From positions 1-64,000 of the forward strand of contig JBGTSJ010000019.1 of NCBI GenBank assembly GCA_041940305.1: a stretch of 64,000 nucleotides of DNA, read 5' to 3'. The notes beneath the pieces are model-generated. The model did no database searches. It saw only the letters and a list, made by a program, of their open reading frames with translations, and was not told the DNA's origin. The translations under genes were made by a program, and so were the position numbers. This DNA comes from JBGTSJ01 sp041940305 (GTDB lineage: Bacteria; Planctomycetota; Planctomycetia; Planctomycetales; Planctomycetaceae). Of the stretch, positions 52,265 to 61,739 are shown one piece after another (within the stretch, counting starts at the first letter, position 1; every line of letters begins with the position of its first letter).

Positions 52265-53881
52265 TCAGTACCATTGATAGGCGTATTCATCAAACCGCTG
52301 TCGTGCTGCATCACGGGCAGCGGGGTCTTGGTGCGGCGCCAGTTCGTCGCGAAGATCGTCCAGTTGATGCTGCAGCCGGTGCTCCGCGAGTTGCCAGACG
52401 GTCCAGGAGGGGGCCGGTCGAGCGCGGGATGATTCGTCGAATTCCGCGAGTCGATCGGCGAGCATGGCGCGGATGCCTTCGCGGATCAAGGGGTCGTCGC
52501 TCGTGAGCAGCGGTCGCAGCAGCAGCCAGCCTTCGTCGCGCAGGGGATGCACGCTGATCTGCACGCTGGGCGCCGGATCGCCCGCCAGGATCCGGCGGAC
52601 GTTGTACCAGGTGGTCAACGTGTCCACCGGCAGCGCCGCATACAGATAGAAGCAGAATCCCAGCGCCCACAGATCCCGCCGCACGAGCCAGATAAAACTG
52701 CGACTACGCGCAATCTTGACGAGGACGAGCAGCAATCCGGCGACGACGGCCGAGATGCCGAGCAACCCGACGACGCGCATCCGCGTCATGCCGTTGAAGT
52801 CGATGTAGATGAACAGGCGGTGATACACGGCTAGAGCCAGCACCAGGTTCTGGATGGCCCATGCGCCGGCCCAGCGGCGCAACGTGGCCAGGCGCGGGTC
52901 GCGGAGCATCCGCCCCTGAAAGATGATTGACAGCGTGAGCGTCGCCAGCCCGAGGGCCACGGTCAGCCACGCGGCCCCTTCATGAGCATAGCCGGAGTAG
53001 TAGAAACCCGGCGGGAATTCGCGGAACCAGAGCGTCGCGAACTCGAACACGAGGTACACGGCGAACAGAGCGACGACGCCTGCAAGCGTGTTCCGGTACG
53101 CGGCATATAACGGAGCTGGCTCCACGCGCACGGGCGGGTCGCAGGTGCTCTGGGTTTCGTCGTCCTCCGCGACGCCAAAACCGGTCAGCGGTCGGAGCAG
53201 TCCCGCCGCCAGCCAGGCGCACCCGAACCAGAATGCGACTTCCGGCGGACTCGGCCCATATTCGACCAGCCAGTTGCGGAACCGGCGTATGGCATCGGAC
53301 CATCCGTGGCTGATCCAGGACAATAGATCGGGGTTCGCCAGCACGAACAGGACCGCGAACACCGAGACCATGCCGATCGGCAATATGATTGCTGCCGCAT
53401 TCCGGGTCGGTCGCCGGTCCCGCTGCGGTCGCAGACTTTCGATGTACCGGCAGAGTCCCACGAACCCGGCGGGGATCGTCTGTGAGGCAAACAGCAGGCC
53501 CTCCAGCACGAATGGCCGCTGCCCAGCGAGGCTCATCGCGGTCCCGACCAGCAGCGTCGCTGCGATGACCACTCCCAGTTCACTGCCGTTCCAGACCAGC
53601 TTCGCTGCCAGCAGAGCCAACAGCGCCAGCGTCCACGCCAATCCCCCGTCGGGTCGTCTCCGCCACGCGCCCAGCACGAGCAGGGCCGCGGCGGTCGCGA
53701 AGAACAACGCCGCTCCCGTGAAACCCTCGCCCCGATAGATCGTCACGTCCGCCAGCACGACGAGGAGGAGCAACGCCGCCAGTTCCCGCCAGCGGACTGG
53801 CGGCCTGACCGGCGTCCGTTCGTCCGCCGGTTCAAGCACTTCGTCTGCGAACTCGACGACGTCGAGCGGACTCTGCTCCAT
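52265..53881 (-). CDS. DUF4173/DUF4153-type polytopic membrane protein
   Basis: 538 residues with about 10-12 membrane helices. The core resembles DUF4173: AHEGAAWLTVALGLATLTLS, YHRLFIYIDFNGMTRMRVVG and ARSRSFIWLVRRDLWALGFC. A soluble, helical C-terminus (about 425-538) is rich in charged residues (LADRLAEFDESSRARPAPSW). Function of the family is not known. The start is taken as ATG 53881. It converges on the GNAT gene with 22 bp between. Confidence 0.8.
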   Translation of the reverse strand: MEQSPLDVVEFADEVLEPADERTPVRPPVRWRELAALLLLVVLADVTIYRGEGFTGAALFFATAAALLVLGAWRRRPDGGLAWTLALLALLAAKLVWNGSELGVVIAATLLVGTAMSLAGQRPFVLEGLLFASQTIPAGFVGLCRYIESLRPQRDRRPTRNAAAIILPIGMVSVFAVLFVLANPDLLSWISHGWSDAIRRFRNWLVEYGPSPPEVAFWFGCAWLAAGLLRPLTGFGVAEDDETQSTCDPPVRVEPAPLYAAYRNTLAGVVALFAVYLVFEFATLWFREFPPGFYYSGYAHEGAAWLTVALGLATLTLSIIFQGRMLRDPRLATLRRWAGAWAIQNLVLALAVYHRLFIYIDFNGMTRMRVVGLLGISAVVAGLLLVLVKIARSRSFIWLVRRDLWALGFCFYLYAALPVDTLTTWYNVRRILAGDPAPSVQISVHPLRDEGWLLLRPLLTSDDPLIREGIRAMLADRLAEFDESSRARPAPSWTVWQLAEHRLQHQLDDLRDELAPHQDPAARDAARQRFDEYAYQWY

Positions 53882-54103
53882 GTTGCCCCTCCGTCACTCC
53901 GGCACGCGCCGGTCCGATTCAGGCGGCTTCTCAGTCTTGAAGTACGTTCGGATCGCGGCGGACGACGGACCTGATTATCGTGCGTTCGCCGAAAATGAGA
54001 ATGCGGATTCTCCGGTTCGACTGGCGTCTTGCGTTCGGATCGGCCCCTCCTCAGAATCCCGGTGCCTCGCTGATCGCACTCCGCTTCTGATGTGAACCCC
54101 ACT

Positions 54104-54652
54104 ATGACCCACCCCTGGCACGATGTGACTCCCGGCGAAAATCTCCCACGGGAGTTCACGGCCGTGATCGAGATTCCAATGGGCTCGAACGTCAAGTACG
54201 AGCTCGACAAGCATACCGGGCTGCTGAAGCTGGACCGGATGCTGTACTCGGCGGTGTTTTACCCGGTCAATTACGGCTTCATTCCGCAGACCTTCGCCGA
54301 GGATGACGACCCCCTGGACGTGCTGGTGATGTGCCAGGAGCCGGTCGCGCCGCTCACGCTGGTCAAGGCTCGCACGATCGGCCTGATGACGATGGTGGAC
54401 GTCGGCAAGCGGGACCACAAGATCGTCGCCGTGGCGATGAACGACCCGGAGGTGAATTGCTATCAGGAGGTGAGCGAGCTGCCCCCGCACCGGCTGTCGA
54501 TGATCCGCCGCTTCTTCCAGGATTACAAACAACTGGAAGGTCTGGCGGTGGAGGTGGATGAGATCGAGCCCTCCGACATGAGTCTGCCGGTCATCAACGA
54601 GGCCCTGGAGCGCTACAGCACCTGTCGCCGCCGCGGCTTGCTGCCGCCGTAG
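54104..54652 (+). CDS. ppa: Inorganic pyrophosphatase (family I)
   Basis: 182 residues from ATG 54104 (GTG 54092 is also in frame). It hydrolyses PPi to two phosphates, driving biosynthesis. PREFTAVIEIPMGSNVKYEL is the conserved start; YPVNYGFIPQTF is a core motif; and EDDDPLDVLVM carries the three metal-binding Asp. MVDVGKRDHKIVAVAMNDP and FFQDYKQLEG supply the last conserved charged residues. Length is normal for bacterial family I enzymes. It is divergent from the DUF4173 gene. Confidence 0.93.
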   Translation: MTHPWHDVTPGENLPREFTAVIEIPMGSNVKYELDKHTGLLKLDRMLYSAVFYPVNYGFIPQTFAEDDDPLDVLVMCQEPVAPLTLVKARTIGLMTMVDVGKRDHKIVAVAMNDPEVNCYQEVSELPPHRLSMIRRFFQDYKQLEGLAVEVDEIEPSDMSLPVINEALERYSTCRRRGLLPP

Positions 54653-54741
54653 CCTGCTGCGCCCGGGCCACGAAGTCACTTGACGTTGACCATTCCCGCA
54701 TCAACGGCACGCGGGGCGTCACATGGCACACGGCGTGCTCG

Positions 54742-56019
54742 TCAGCGTTCGGCTTTCTGGCGCTGCATCTTGCGCATGCGCCGGCGTTCCTTACGGCTCA
54801 GGCCGCGGCCGGAGAAATCGTCCTCCTCATCGTCCGCCTCATCTTCAATGACGTCGGGCGGGGATGGTTTGCGCGCGACCGGTTCTTCCGGCGGTTCGGG
54901 AGGTATTGCGGATCGGAGTTTCGACGGCGGCGCCGTAGCCGGTTTCTCGTCCTCGTCCGGGTCTGAGTCCTTCATCGAGGACACAGACCTGGCCGCAGGC
55001 TCCGATTTGGGACTCGCCTTCTTCGCTGCCTTCGCCTCGCGTTCCCGGGCGGCCGCTTTGGCCTTCCGCTCGGCATCGGCCCTGGCTGCGGCTTCGCGCT
55101 TCTGCTCGGCTGCAACTCGTCGTTGCTCCCGCCAGCGAGCGAACCAGCCGGGCTGCTTCGCAGACTTCGCCGTCACGTCGGTACTCTCCAGCGGAGCGGA
55201 CGGTTCATTGGTCACGTAAATGACGTGCCGGGCGTAGAAGACCATCGCCATCAGCACGGCCAGAGGCCAGATCGACTCGGCGCTCCGCTCCACCAAGTAC
55301 GCCACCCTCTCGTCCACCGGCAGCGAGTTGGCTCCCAGCAGCAACACGGCGTTGGCGATGGCGGCGAGCGTTCCCAGCCACATGCAGACCGCGCTCCCGC
55401 GCGAGCCGCGCATTTCCACGTGCAGCAGGCGCGTGAGTGTGAGCATGACCACGCCGGCCGGGACCATCCAGCACAGGGAAACCGCATGCGGCCCCGCCAG
55501 CGACCAATGGTCACGAATCCACTCGGCGGCCAGCCAGTGGCCGTCCGTTGCCGTCGCCAGGCCAAACACCAGCCACGCCGGCACAACGAAATGCCAGACC
55601 CGGTATCGTCCGGCAAAATCCTTGCGGCTGCGGGCGCGGTACCACAGGTTGGCAATCGCGAGTTGAGCTCCCGCCAGGAACGTCAGCGAACGCAGGAAGC
55701 GGTGCAGCAGTCCGTCGCTGAGTCCATAAGCCGCGGAGAGTTCGGGATGCAACCGGTCAATCCAGTCTCCCAGCCAGATCAGCCCGCCGCAGATTCCCAG
55801 GCCGAGCACGGCGAGCAGCACGTTCAGCCAGAACTGCGGCCTGATGAAGCTCTCGATCGGCGATTCGGGCAATCGTGGCGGTGCGGCCGCACGACGCGGT
55901 GCCGCCGAGGGGCGCGCAGGGGCTCGCCGCTCCGCCGGCGTCTCCTGTTCCGCCTCCTGGGCGAGACGCCGCCGTCGCCGCTCATCCACGCAGCGAGATC
56001 CGGCAAAAGTGATGGACAT
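54742..56019 (-). CDS. Membrane protein with charged coiled-coil tail
   Basis: 425 residues from ATG 56019 (MSITFAGSRCVDERRRRRLA); the longer frame to 56091 looks like leader DNA. The Arg/Pro-rich N-terminus is followed by about six membrane helices between about 65 and 275 (for example VLLAVLGLGICGGLIWLGDW and SIWPLAVLMAMVFYARHVIY). The C-terminal 140 residues are highly charged (AAEQKREAAARADAERKAKA, a coiled coil), then an acidic linker and a basic end GLSRKERRRMRKMQRQKAER that may bind RNA or phospholipid. Function unknown. Confidence 0.7.
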   Translation of the reverse strand: MSITFAGSRCVDERRRRRLAQEAEQETPAERRAPARPSAAPRRAAAPPRLPESPIESFIRPQFWLNVLLAVLGLGICGGLIWLGDWIDRLHPELSAAYGLSDGLLHRFLRSLTFLAGAQLAIANLWYRARSRKDFAGRYRVWHFVVPAWLVFGLATATDGHWLAAEWIRDHWSLAGPHAVSLCWMVPAGVVMLTLTRLLHVEMRGSRGSAVCMWLGTLAAIANAVLLLGANSLPVDERVAYLVERSAESIWPLAVLMAMVFYARHVIYVTNEPSAPLESTDVTAKSAKQPGWFARWREQRRVAAEQKREAAARADAERKAKAAAREREAKAAKKASPKSEPAARSVSSMKDSDPDEDEKPATAPPSKLRSAIPPEPPEEPVARKPSPPDVIEDEADDEEDDFSGRGLSRKERRRMRKMQRQKAER

Positions 56020-56446
56020 AGCGCAATGGGGGTCGCTTGGTTCGCAACCACAGTCAATTTCGACCGTCCGCATCCGAAAGGTTGCGGCCAATCGGCCGCC
56101 GAGTGCCGCGCCCCGCCGTACGACCCCGGCCAGCGCGCATCAAGTTCGCCAGACGGAACAAGCGGAAATCTTTCGCAATCACGGCCTTTCAGAAAAGTGG
56201 TGGAAGCGATCGTCCAGAAGTCCGAACTGGGACTGACTTTCGGTTTCTGTTCGCGACATCGCGATGCAGGCTCTGCCGCTCTGTGGGGGTTCTGGACCAC
56301 GGATCACACGGATGGGCACGGATAAGCAGTGTCATGAAAACTCGCGTCCTCGACGCCATACACCGCCCGTTGACCATTCTGAGCACGACATATAAGCTAT
56401 GGTTGATTGAAGCGAACTGCCGAAGATCCTGCACGGGGGAACCACA
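56020..56446. other. Divergent spacer with tandem ACGGAT repeat
   Basis: 427 bp without a gene, between the leftward membrane protein and the rightward DUF1501 gene. At 56296-56323 the word ACGGAT recurs three times (ACCACGGATCACACGGATGG...), a tandem repeat type often seen in planctomycete intergenic DNA. The rest shows no conserved structure. Confidence 0.5.
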
Positions 56447-57820
56447 ATGCTGCGACTGCCGCTGGGAACGACGCGCCGCTATTGCGATGGGGTCAGCCGC
56501 AGGTCGTTTCTGCAGGTGGGGCTGGCCGGCATGGGCGCGATCGGCCTGGGCGATGTGATGCGGGCCCGGGCGGCCGCCTCGGCATCTCCCCAGAAGGACA
56601 CATCGCTCATTCTGATCTGGCTCGACGGCGGTCCGAGCCAGCACGATACCTACGATCCCAAACCGAAGGCGCCGGCCGAGTATCGCGGGATCTGGTCGCA
56701 GATCCCGACGAACGTGCCGGGGATCGACGTCTGCGAACTGTTTCCACTGCAGGCGCAGATTGCGGACCTGTACTCAATCGTCCGCTCGGTACATCACGAC
56801 ACTGGCGATCACTTCACCGGCGGCCACTGGATGCTCACCGGCCGCGGCGGAGTCAGCGGCGCGAACACGCCGCAGTTGTCGCCGTTCTTCGGCAGCATCG
56901 TGACTAAGGTGACCGGAGCGCGCAAGCCGGGCATGCCGGCGAACGTGGGAATTCCCTATTCCATGAGCATCGGTCTGCGTCCCGGCTACTTCGGGGGGCA
57001 CTACCTGGGGGTCGAGCACAATCCATTCGAGACGGAAGGCGATCCGAATGCGGATAACTTCCAGGTGCAAAACGTTAGCCCCGTCGGTGGACTGACGATC
57101 GACCGGCTGGGAGACCGCCGCGAACTGATTGCGCGGTTCGATCGGATGCGGCGCGACGCCGACCAGACCGGAATGGTCGAGGCGATGGACCGGTTCGACC
57201 AGAACGCATTCGATCTCGTGACGGGATCCGGTGCGCGGGAGGCGTTCAATATCCAGGCGGAATCACCCGAAACGCGGGAGCGCTACGGCCGCACGAGCTG
57301 GGGACAGAGCGTGCTGCTGGCCCGGCGTCTGGTGGAGGCCGGATCGACCATCGTCACCTGCCACTTCGGAGGCTGGGACACGCACTGGGACCATCAGGGT
57401 GCGATGGAGCGGTACCTGCCGCAAGTGGATCGGGCCGTGCACGGCTTGCTGACCGACCTGAAGGAGCGCGGCATCCTGGACAAGACGCTCGTCATGGTGT
57501 GCGGCGAGTTCGGCCGCACGCCCCGCATGAACGACGGCGGCAACGGCGGCCCTCCCATGAGTCAGGGCACGCCGGGTCGCGACCATTGGGGCAACGCCCT
57601 CTCCGTACTGATGGCCGGCGGCGGACTCAAGGGGGGAACTGTGATCGGCTCGACGAATCACCTCGGCGAGCATCCCGTGGAACGGCCGCTGCGGCCGGGG
57701 GACCTCCATCACACGATCTTCCACGTGCTGGGCGTGCAGCCCGATCTGATGTTCACCAATCACGCAGGCCGGCCAATCCCCGCCATCGATCACGGGGACG
57801 TGATTCAGGAACTGGTGTAG
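56447..57820 (+). CDS. Tat-exported DUF1501 (sulfatase-like) protein, second copy
   Basis: 457 residues, the same length as the copy at 24169-25542. The Tat signal is VSRRSFLQVGLAGMGAIGLG. SLILIWLDGGPSQHDTYDPK and HDTGDHFTGGHWMLTGRGG supply the DUF1501 metal-site-like residues; TLVMVCGEFGRTPRMNDGGN and GTPGRDHWGNALSVLMAGGG are later motifs. Like the first copy it has no DUF1549/DUF1553 partner gene beside it. The substrate is unknown; it may handle sulfated polysaccharides given the two glycan-type genes downstream, though that is inference. Confidence 0.9.
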   Translation: MLRLPLGTTRRYCDGVSRRSFLQVGLAGMGAIGLGDVMRARAAASASPQKDTSLILIWLDGGPSQHDTYDPKPKAPAEYRGIWSQIPTNVPGIDVCELFPLQAQIADLYSIVRSVHHDTGDHFTGGHWMLTGRGGVSGANTPQLSPFFGSIVTKVTGARKPGMPANVGIPYSMSIGLRPGYFGGHYLGVEHNPFETEGDPNADNFQVQNVSPVGGLTIDRLGDRRELIARFDRMRRDADQTGMVEAMDRFDQNAFDLVTGSGAREAFNIQAESPETRERYGRTSWGQSVLLARRLVEAGSTIVTCHFGGWDTHWDHQGAMERYLPQVDRAVHGLLTDLKERGILDKTLVMVCGEFGRTPRMNDGGNGGPPMSQGTPGRDHWGNALSVLMAGGGLKGGTVIGSTNHLGEHPVERPLRPGDLHHTIFHVLGVQPDLMFTNHAGRPIPAIDHGDVIQELV

Positions 57821-57887
57821 GGCCTGCGACGCGGCCGCATTCGATGCTGCCTGTGCGCCAGGAATCCGCCTGCTGATGCCTCTCCCG

Positions 57888-58877
57888 CTATTCCGAGAGT
57901 TCGACGCGCGCCAGATAGATGCTCGTCTTGCCCTCGTGAGATGAGTAGTAGCTCATCCAGAGCAGCCCGTCGTGCATGACGAGGCCGGGGTAACTGGTGT
58001 CGCCGCCGGACGGCAGCGTGACGATCTCGGTGAGTGACGCAGTCTCCGGGTCGAGCCACCAGAGACGAGTTCTGGCCCCCCCTTCGTAGCTGCGTCCGGC
58101 GACCACGATACGGCCGTCGTGCAACTCGATCATGTGCGGCCCGCCGACGCGCTCCTGCAGGCTCTGCCATGTCCAGTCCGTGTACGGACTGGATGCCGTT
58201 CCGAGCAGTGCGTCATTCGGCGTTCCGTCCCGGCGCAGGAGACAGAGACAGGTTCCGTCGTCGCGGAACAGGAGCGACGTCTCGTTCGGATATCCCTCAT
58301 CCAGAAGCGTCGGCACGAGGACTTCGAACTCGCGGCCGTCGCTGCTCTTGTATAGCCGGATCTGCTTCGGATCGGTCGTGGCATAGCCGACGCTGTAGGC
58401 CGTGTCGTCATGCCAGGTGACCCGCCACAGCCAGAAGTCGGGATCGCCGATCTCGACCGGTTCGCCCCAGTCGGTCCCGTCGTCCGAAAACCAGACCAGG
58501 GACTGATGCCGGGCGTCGGCCGGCTGATGCAGAGCGCCGGCCCCGGCCAGCATCAGTTTCCCTTGCGGCGTAACGGTGATCTTGGCGTCGCGGAGATCGG
58601 AGTTGTCGGACGTGACCAGAGCGGCCGACTCCCATTCCTCGGCGAACTCGGAAGTGAGGACGCGCAATGCACCATCGGGTGACACATGCGCCTGTCCTTC
58701 GCGGAACACACAGAACCAGCGGCCTTCATGCCTGATGAGATCCGTGAAGGCGTTATGGGGCGCCGCATCCCAGATCTTCACGACGTCCACAATCTCGCCC
58801 GCAGGCTCAGCAGCGGCGACGGCACGCACCAGCCCCGCGGTCAAAATGGCGCACAACACAGCGGTTCGAGTCGGCAT
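57888..58877 (-). CDS. Secreted sialidase-superfamily beta-propeller protein
   Basis: 329 residues with signal peptide MPTRTAVLCAILTAGLVRAV. The chain has repeated Asp-box-like turns (HVSPDGALRVLTS, WFSDDGTDWGEPV, YKSSDGREFEVLV) of the six-bladed sialidase fold. NAFTDLIRHEGRWFCVFREG and GGDTSYPGLVMHDGLLWMSY are typical of planctomycete exo-sialidase-like proteins. The Arg triad of true sialidases is not established here, so activity on sialic acid is not claimed. A carbohydrate-related periplasmic role is likely. Confidence 0.8.
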   Translation of the reverse strand: MPTRTAVLCAILTAGLVRAVAAAEPAGEIVDVVKIWDAAPHNAFTDLIRHEGRWFCVFREGQAHVSPDGALRVLTSEFAEEWESAALVTSDNSDLRDAKITVTPQGKLMLAGAGALHQPADARHQSLVWFSDDGTDWGEPVEIGDPDFWLWRVTWHDDTAYSVGYATTDPKQIRLYKSSDGREFEVLVPTLLDEGYPNETSLLFRDDGTCLCLLRRDGTPNDALLGTASSPYTDWTWQSLQERVGGPHMIELHDGRIVVAGRSYEGGARTRLWWLDPETASLTEIVTLPSGGDTSYPGLVMHDGLLWMSYYSSHEGKTSIYLARVELSE

Positions 58878-58955
58878 CAGATCCCCCTTCGTTCGGCTTG
58901 AGTGCCTGTCGATCTCCGTTTCCTCTGTTGCCTCTTGTTCAGATCCGTCTAAGCC

Positions 58956-60413
58956 TCACTGCGGACCTGCGAACCGGAGCGCGAAGAGGTCCGCGTCACG
59001 CATCTCGATCTTCAGGCGGACAGTCTGCCCGGCGAGTGCCGACACGTCCGACTCCCCCTGCCAGCGGACGGACCGCTCGATCTCATTCCCGATCAGTTCC
59101 TGGCAGTCGGATAGCGCAAAGCCGGGGAGCGGATTGCCGTCCGCATCCTGGATTTCGACGCGAACCCCGCCCGCGGCCGATGTCGAGAAGTTCACCAGCA
59201 GCTGCGCTCCATCGAACGTGAACGGCCGCGTGAGCAGCGTGCCGCCTTCATACGGGGCCTGCGCCGACGCGAGTCCGTCGAGACGCATCGAGTATCGGCG
59301 CAGGTGGGCGGTCGGCTGGCCGTAGTTCTGGTTAACGTACAACGACATCTCGGTCGGCCCGGTCTGCACGATGTTGAGGGCCGGGTAGTTGGTCCGCGAC
59401 ACCCAGTTCTCCAGTCCGATGCCAGGGCGAATGAAGCTGCCGAGGAAGGTGCGGTCGTACCGGTTGCCGCCGCGGGACGACATCAGCACCGCATCCGCCG
59501 TGTCCTTGAAATAACCCGGATGCACGTCGATCTCGGCCGCCTGTTCGTCGGTGATCACCTGCCGGCCGGGCATGAACCGCGCCGCGGTGGAAAGGTAAAT
59601 GTGCGGCGCGCGGAAGTACGGCTGTGTCTGATTTGTGTACAGGTGGTGGCTCGGCGTGCCGGAGTCGGTGTCGCTGTAGATCATCTGCTCCGGCTCGGAC
59701 CAGTTGATGAAGTCGGGTGACGTGCTGCGGGCAATGGCCCGCACCCGATCCGACGAGCGGCGATAATACAGGACATAACAGCTTTCGGACTCCGACCAGA
59801 ACGGGACGTTCTGAGAGTCGAACACCCAGCCGGTGTCGTGAAACACCGGCTCGTCCTGGAGACGCGACCAGTGCACACCGTCCGCGGAGATGTATCCGAT
59901 CAGTCCGCTGTTGGACGTGCCGCCGACCGCCTTGAAGCGGGCCTCCGGATCCGCCTCCGGATTGGCGTCGAGGAACGGGCAGAAGTTGTGCGTGACCGGG
60001 GCGGCGTCTGCGAGGATGACGTTGTTCTCGCGGGTGCCGTCGACCTCGAACAGTCCCAGGTCGGGCTTCGTCCAGTGGATGCCGTCGGTCGACTCCGCGT
60101 AGCAGGTGGATTCGCGGGTGCTGCCGTCGCTGCGGGCTTCGGGAAGCCCGCGGTAGTAGAGTCGAAGCAGGTCGCCGTCCCGGATGACCGTGGCGTAACC
60201 GCAGAACAGCCCTTCCCACGGGCGGTCAAACTGCAGCACGGGACCTTCATCACGAGGTTCGTGCAGGACCAGCCGGACGTTGTCGAGCGACTCGATCAGC
60301 CAGTGGTCGACGAAGATTTCACGTCGGTCGCCAAGTTCAACCGGGGTGTCGCTCTGCCCCCATGCCGGCGCGACGGCCAGCAGCGTCCAGAGAAAAGGAA
60401 CCAGCTTCTGCAT
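58956..60413 (-). CDS. Secreted glycosyl-hydrolase-like five-bladed propeller protein
   Basis: 485 residues with signal peptide MQKLVPFLWTLLAVAPAWGQ. The blades carry turns like YAESTDGIHWTKPDLGLFEV and YISADGVHWSRLQ, the arabinanase/levansucrase (GH32/GH43-like) pattern. FDRPWEGLFCGYATVIRDGD and FWSESESCYVLYYRRSSDR support the propeller. From about 385 onwards a beta-sandwich-like region (LLVNFSTSAAGGVRVEIQDA, VRLKIEMRDADLFALRF) closes the chain. It is adjacent to and co-oriented with the sialidase-like gene, 78 bp upstream of it. Confidence 0.78.
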   Translation of the reverse strand: MQKLVPFLWTLLAVAPAWGQSDTPVELGDRREIFVDHWLIESLDNVRLVLHEPRDEGPVLQFDRPWEGLFCGYATVIRDGDLLRLYYRGLPEARSDGSTRESTCYAESTDGIHWTKPDLGLFEVDGTRENNVILADAAPVTHNFCPFLDANPEADPEARFKAVGGTSNSGLIGYISADGVHWSRLQDEPVFHDTGWVFDSQNVPFWSESESCYVLYYRRSSDRVRAIARSTSPDFINWSEPEQMIYSDTDSGTPSHHLYTNQTQPYFRAPHIYLSTAARFMPGRQVITDEQAAEIDVHPGYFKDTADAVLMSSRGGNRYDRTFLGSFIRPGIGLENWVSRTNYPALNIVQTGPTEMSLYVNQNYGQPTAHLRRYSMRLDGLASAQAPYEGGTLLTRPFTFDGAQLLVNFSTSAAGGVRVEIQDADGNPLPGFALSDCQELIGNEIERSVRWQGESDVSALAGQTVRLKIEMRDADLFALRFAGPQ

Positions 60414-60582
60414 GATGCGCGCCCCGCAACGGGTGATGGAATCGTTGCGCGCATCCTACCGCAGTGAGCCGCGAAATGCGCACCGGCGCGATGTTGCTTC
60501 TGGAGCAGCGGAACTCGTCGAGGACGCCCGGCCCGACGGGCCGGGGCTGAACGGGGAGAGTTCCGAGATCGTGCCGGTTGCT

Positions 60583-61509
60583 TCAGGCGACCTTTGCGGC
60601 CGCTCGTGAACCGCTCCGTGCGAAGCGGTCGCGGAAGCCGTTGATCTGCTGGGCGTGCAGGCGGGCCAGTCCTTCGCTCAGCATCGGCATCGCCACGCAC
60701 AGGGCCTTGCGGACCTTCTTCGTCTGCAGCGACGTCTCGCCGGCGCCAAAGCCCTCAGGACGTTCCGTCAGGGACTGCTCGCGGCGGACATTGAGCCAGG
60801 GGAGATCAAACTGGTCGGCCAGTCGCTGAGCGAACTGCAGCGGACTGATCCGCTCGGCTCCGGCGATGTGATACACGCCGCTCAGTTCTTCCTGACACGC
60901 CCGCTCCAGGATGTCGGCGAGGTCGGTGGCGAGGATGGGCGTCGCGTGCCGCACGCAGTCGGAATCAACGTTGCGGCGAGATTCGATCCGCTGCAGCAGG
61001 GACTCGATCCAACCCACGCTGCCGGCAGGAGACCAGCCGAAGGCATTCGTTCGCACGATCAAGGCCGACGGGCACGCCTCACGCACTCGCTGCTCCGCGG
61101 CGCGGATGAATCCGGCAGCCGTGGAGCGGCACACCGCCAGGCTCTCCTCATCGTGAAAAATCCAGGGACCGGTGAACGCGGCGTCGGAGGAGATCAACGT
61201 GAAGCGGCAACCAGCCTGCGCGGCAGCGGCGGCCCATTCCGCGGCTGTCTCGACCGACGATTCGCCAAGGCGATCCGCAGTGGCCGGCTCCCAGCAGGAA
61301 GCCGATTCGGGGCCGCAGTACAGGATCCAATCGGGCTGTGCGTCGCGAATGTGCTCGGCGGCGGCGCCGCGGGCCAGTTCGGTTTGACAGCCTTCGATCT
61401 CCACGCGGCCAGCGTTCGAGAGCCCGCAGACGGAGTGCTTTTCAGCAAGCTGGGCGGCGATGTTGGCGCCAACGGTCGATTCAATTCCGACGACCAGGAT
61501 CGTAGTCAC
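60583..61509 (-). CDS. RmlD-like NAD(P)-binding epimerase/reductase
   Basis: 308 residues from GTG 61509. GGAGG (complement at 61516-61520) lies exactly 6 nt upstream, so this start is preferred over the longer frame to 61743, which contains no Shine-Dalgarno sequence. TILVVGIESTVGANIAAQLA is the nucleotide-binding strand-loop (GxxSxxG in place of GxxGxxG). FTLISSDAAFTGPW carries the RmlD-type LISSDAVF motif, and YHIAGAERISPLQFAQRLAD is the usual C-terminal element. The catalytic Tyr-x3-Lys is not evident. It probably modifies a nucleotide sugar. Confidence 0.8.
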   Translation of the reverse strand: MTTILVVGIESTVGANIAAQLAEKHSVCGLSNAGRVEIEGCQTELARGAAAEHIRDAQPDWILYCGPESASCWEPATADRLGESSVETAAEWAAAAAQAGCRFTLISSDAAFTGPWIFHDEESLAVCRSTAAGFIRAAEQRVREACPSALIVRTNAFGWSPAGSVGWIESLLQRIESRRNVDSDCVRHATPILATDLADILERACQEELSGVYHIAGAERISPLQFAQRLADQFDLPWLNVRREQSLTERPEGFGAGETSLQTKKVRKALCVAMPMLSEGLARLHAQQINGFRDRFARSGSRAAAKVA

Positions 61510-61739
61510 GCGGGGCCTCCGTGCACTGGCGTGCGCTGATGCCGACGACGTCGCGGGCGAAAGTTTCGTCTGCGGCCGTCGCCGTTCCAGGGCGATCGCA
61601 TGGGTCTGCCAATTACGTTCCCCAGGCGGCAGTCCAATGCCGCTCACGCCGTCCCATGGCGTGAAGGGGGGCGGAGTATAAGCCCGCCCCGCCGAACACG
61701 CCAAGTGCAAATTCGACGTGCGGGCGGCGAACCCCGCAC

